Source: Bacteroidota bacterium (GTDB lineage: Bacteria > Bacteroidota > Bacteroidia > B-17B0 > Aurantibacillaceae). Taken from it: a DNA stretch of 8,025 bases. The stretch lies in contig CANJJP010000060.1 in NCBI GenBank assembly GCA_947474485.1, positions 1-8,025 on the forward strand. Reading direction: 5' to 3'. Under the pieces are notes generated by a model. The model was given only the letters and a program-made list of their open reading frames with translations, made no database searches and was not told where the DNA came from. This document shows positions 6,374 through 8,025 of the stretch, one piece after another. Every line of letters starts with the position of its first letter. Positions within the stretch are counted from its first letter, which is position 1. The position numbers were made by a program, and so were the translations under genes.

Positions 6374-7135
6374 ATGAAAAAGGATGTTAAATTAGTTTTA
6401 TCAGGAGGTGGAGCAAGGGGGTTTGCTCACATTGGCATTTTAATTGGTTTAGCAGAATTAGGAATTACGCCCATTGCTATTAGCGGAACAAGTGCAGGAA
6501 GTTTAGTAGGAGCTTTTGTTGCTGACGGGTTTCATCCCCTTGAAATAAAAGAAATATTCGAAAAACATAAATTTAAAAAGAGTTTCCATTTAAAAAATCT
6601 TAAAGCTGGAATTTTTACTTCCGATTCTATCCATGAAATCATCAGTAAGAATTTGCGAACCAAAAATATTGAAGATTTAAAAATGCCTTTTTTTGTTACA
6701 GCAACAAATCTTTTAAGTGGGGATAGAACTGTTTTTAACAGCGGGGCAATTACAGAGCGTGTTGTAGCGTCCTGCTCTATTCCAATTTTACTTCCACCCG
6801 TTTATATTAATAACGTTCCTTATATTGATGGTGGTGTTACCAGTAACTTGCCAGTTGAACCTTTTGTTCCTAAAGATAAAATAAAAATTATTGGTGTAAA
6901 CGTAAATCCAATTTCTCCTTACTCAAGCGAAACAGGTATTATTGATACAGTTGACCGTACTATACAATTGTGCTTAAAAGAAAACGTAATGCGTAATGCT
7001 TCATCTTGCGATATATTTATAGAACCAACTGGTATCGATAAATATCAATTAATGGATAATGAAAAAGTAATTGAAATTATAGAAGTTGGTTATAATCATA
7101 TAAAAACAACTGCAACTAAACTTAGTTCCATTTAA
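6374..7135 (+). CDS. Patatin-like phospholipase family protein
   Basis: This 253-residue protein is a single patatin domain, probably a cytoplasmic or membrane-associated lipid acyl hydrolase. It has the glycine-rich oxyanion motif SGGGARGFAHIG (10-21), the nucleophile elbow GTSAG (Ser40) and the DGG motif (Asp152) of the Ser-Asp dyad, so catalytic residues are intact. The rest fits small bacterial patatins of the RssA type; I give no symbol because that name cannot be assigned with confidence. I chose ATG 6374-6376 because MKKDVKLVLSGGGARG puts the oxyanion motif at the usual distance from the N-terminus. A longer frame from TTG at 6320 would add 18 residues that look like translated intergenic sequence. 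No signal peptide or membrane helix is seen. It is divergent from the aminotransferase gene, and its stop lies one base from the stop of the converging gene. Substrate unknown. Confidence 0.92.
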   Translation: MKKDVKLVLSGGGARGFAHIGILIGLAELGITPIAISGTSAGSLVGAFVADGFHPLEIKEIFEKHKFKKSFHLKNLKAGIFTSDSIHEIISKNLRTKNIEDLKMPFFVTATNLLSGDRTVFNSGAITERVVASCSIPILLPPVYINNVPYIDGGVTSNLPVEPFVPKDKIKIIGVNVNPISPYSSETGIIDTVDRTIQLCLKENVMRNASSCDIFIEPTGIDKYQLMDNEKVIEIIEVGYNHIKTTATKLSSI

Positions 7136-7136
7136 T

Positions 7137-7802
7137 TTATTCCTTAGGAAAATAAATAGGGTGTGTATTATTATAGTTCCGCAAAAATAAACCCATTTGC
7201 TTTTTACGTTTTCCTTTACTTAAAGCCATAAAATCTTTATACAATTTTTCATCACGCTTAAGAATTTCGGTAATGGTTGTGAGCTTATAATCCAATACTT
7301 GCCCCGAATAAAAATCCAACACAAACTGTCTAACTTCTCTTGACTTTGTTGGCATATTGGTTACTGTCATCCCATAGTTGTAATAATAAGGCGACATTCC
7401 GTTGCCTCCAAAATTATTTATTACTTCCACCGAGGCAATGAACTGTGATATGTTACCAAATACTGGTATACGAAACATTTTTTTATCGTAATTAATAAAA
7501 ATAGTATTGTTTTGAGCAAAACCCCAAATGCTATCTGTTTTTACTTTATGAAGGTGGCCGCCAAAGTTAAACGTAATGAATTCACTGTTTTGAACTACTT
7601 TACCAATAAAATCTAATTGGCTTTTGTCTTCATTGGATTCTAAAACACTTTTAGATATTGGACGATTCATCCTAAAGTCAGAATAAGTAATATAAATTCC
7701 CTCGTTTAAAAAAAACTCGCGCGTATACTGAATACTATCTTTTTGAGAAAACAACAGTGCAGCATTAAAAAGAAAAATATAAAACAATACAATTCTACCC
7801 AT
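7137..7802 (-). CDS. Secreted protein of unknown function
   Basis: I do not recognise a named family. The 221-residue product begins with a clear Sec signal peptide: Arg3, then a hydrophobic core (about 4-18) ending LLFS, with likely cleavage before Gln20, a common pattern in Bacteroidetes. There is no lipobox cysteine, so it should be soluble in the periplasm or exported. The mature protein starts with an EGIYITYSDFRMNRP stretch (about 34-48), resembling a motif seen at the start of many uncharacterised exported Bacteroidetes proteins. It continues with a segment predicted by eye as beta-rich (about 60-130), a Tyr-rich turn (PYYYNYG) and a basic C-terminal region (KGKRKKQ). No catalytic motif is visible. 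Its stop codon lies one base from the patatin stop. A -7 box immediately upstream suggests its own promoter. Confidence 0.85.
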   Translation of the reverse strand: MGRIVLFYIFLFNAALLFSQKDSIQYTREFFLNEGIYITYSDFRMNRPISKSVLESNEDKSQLDFIGKVVQNSEFITFNFGGHLHKVKTDSIWGFAQNNTIFINYDKKMFRIPVFGNISQFIASVEVINNFGGNGMSPYYYNYGMTVTNMPTKSREVRQFVLDFYSGQVLDYKLTTITEILKRDEKLYKDFMALSKGKRKKQMGLFLRNYNNTHPIYFPKE

Positions 7803-7806
7803 AATA

Positions 7807-7841
7807 CAAAGATACTTATAGTTAGGAAATATGTTATCAAA
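7807..7841 (-). promoter_or_regulatory. Candidate promoter of the secreted-protein gene (-7 TATCTTTG, -33 TTTG)
   Basis: On the minus strand TATCTTTG (7807-7814) matches TAnnTTTG exactly and lies only four bases before the ATG at 7800-7802. TTTG (7838-7841) stands 23 bp further upstream as a candidate -33 element, slightly beyond the usual spacing of about 19-21. If used, transcription would begin at or very close to the start codon, giving a leaderless mRNA. Confidence 0.45.
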
Positions 7842-7879
7842 TTGTTAGCCAATTAATTTTATTTGCAGAAATGAAGTAT

Positions 7880-7914
7880 ATTGCTTTAATTTGCATCTCA
7901 ATGTTAAAAGCAAT
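7880..7914. repeat. 8-bp inverted repeat at the end of the right-edge gene
   Basis: ATTGCTTT (7880-7887) pairs exactly with AAAGCAAT (7907-7914), with a 19-nt loop. It overlaps the last codons and stop of the minus-strand partial gene, so it may contribute to 3'-end formation. No T-run follows on the minus strand, and chance is possible in AT-rich DNA. Confidence 0.2.
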
Positions 7915-8025
7915 TAAACATATTAATTTTAGTACGATGCATGTCACTCGATATTGCATGCGCTCCAATTGCTTTATTTTCTGGGCTTAATAGCCATTTT
8001 TCATTTCCCGTTTTATTGAATTTTA
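7904..8025 (-). CDS. C-terminal end of an unidentified protein (5' end outside window)
   Basis: On the minus strand one frame is open from the right edge to TAA at 7904-7906, giving 39 visible residues including KWLLSPENKAIGAHAIS and ending NMFNCF. The composition looks protein-like and the frame is the only convincing one here, but 39 codons is too short for certainty, and I recognise no family. If real, it reads in the same direction as the secreted-protein gene, with a 101-bp gap that holds that gene's candidate promoter. Confidence 0.4.
   Translation of the reverse strand, partial: KFNKTGNEKWLLSPENKAIGAHAISSDMHRTKINMFNCF

Noticed and set aside
7871..7990. 39-codon plus-strand frame beginning ATGAAGTAT
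   Set aside because: It has no promoter or ribosome-binding signal, an unconvincing composition, and overlaps the more protein-like minus-strand frame that enters from the right edge.

Overview
The window comes from an AT-rich member of the Bacteroidota (Bacteroidetes). Four things suggest this: Bacteroidetes-type -7 boxes (TAnnTTTG) sit in front of several genes, strong Shine-Dalgarno sequences are absent, the SpoIIE-type phosphatase carries the phylum's typical linker around 'SINYAKRIQ', and the aminotransferase belongs to a recognisable Bacteroidetes subgroup. The genus cannot be fixed from the sequence.

Layout, left to right. (1) Positions 1-90 hold the last 29 codons of an unidentified plus-strand gene. 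(2) Positions 91-297 are a convergent, gene-free stretch with three copies of a 16-17 bp imperfect palindrome, one of which forms a terminator-like hairpin after the first gene. (3) Positions 298-2234 (minus) hold a membrane sensor - HAMP - coiled coil - PP2C/SpoIIE phosphatase gene that is broken twice: an in-frame TAA inside HAMP and a one-base loss in an A8 tract of the linker. The catalytic domain downstream keeps all of its recognisable motifs. (4) Positions 2339-4828 (plus) encode an intact ATP-dependent helicase, HrpB, divergent from the broken gene. (5) Positions 4829-4946 form a convergent gap with a REP-like repeat and a perfect 10-bp inverted repeat, probably a two-way terminator. 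(6) Positions 4947-6233 (minus) encode a class I/II PLP-dependent aminotransferase. (7) Positions 6374-7135 (plus) encode a patatin-like phospholipase, divergent from the aminotransferase. (8) Positions 7137-7802 (minus) encode a secreted protein of unknown function whose stop codon lies one base from the patatin stop. (9) Positions 7904-8025 (minus) are probably the 3' end of another unknown gene that enters from the right edge.

The genes do not form an operon or a recognisable system. Orientation alternates from gene to gene, and the products (RNA helicase, aminotransferase, lipase-like hydrolase, secreted protein) share no obvious pathway. I see no mobile element, CRISPR array, tRNA or rRNA. 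The most notable signals are the doubly broken phosphatase, the two small repeat families (one possibly inserted in frame in a coding sequence), and -7 boxes placed so close to start codons that the transcripts would be leaderless or nearly so. I found no convincing undescribed multi-gene system.
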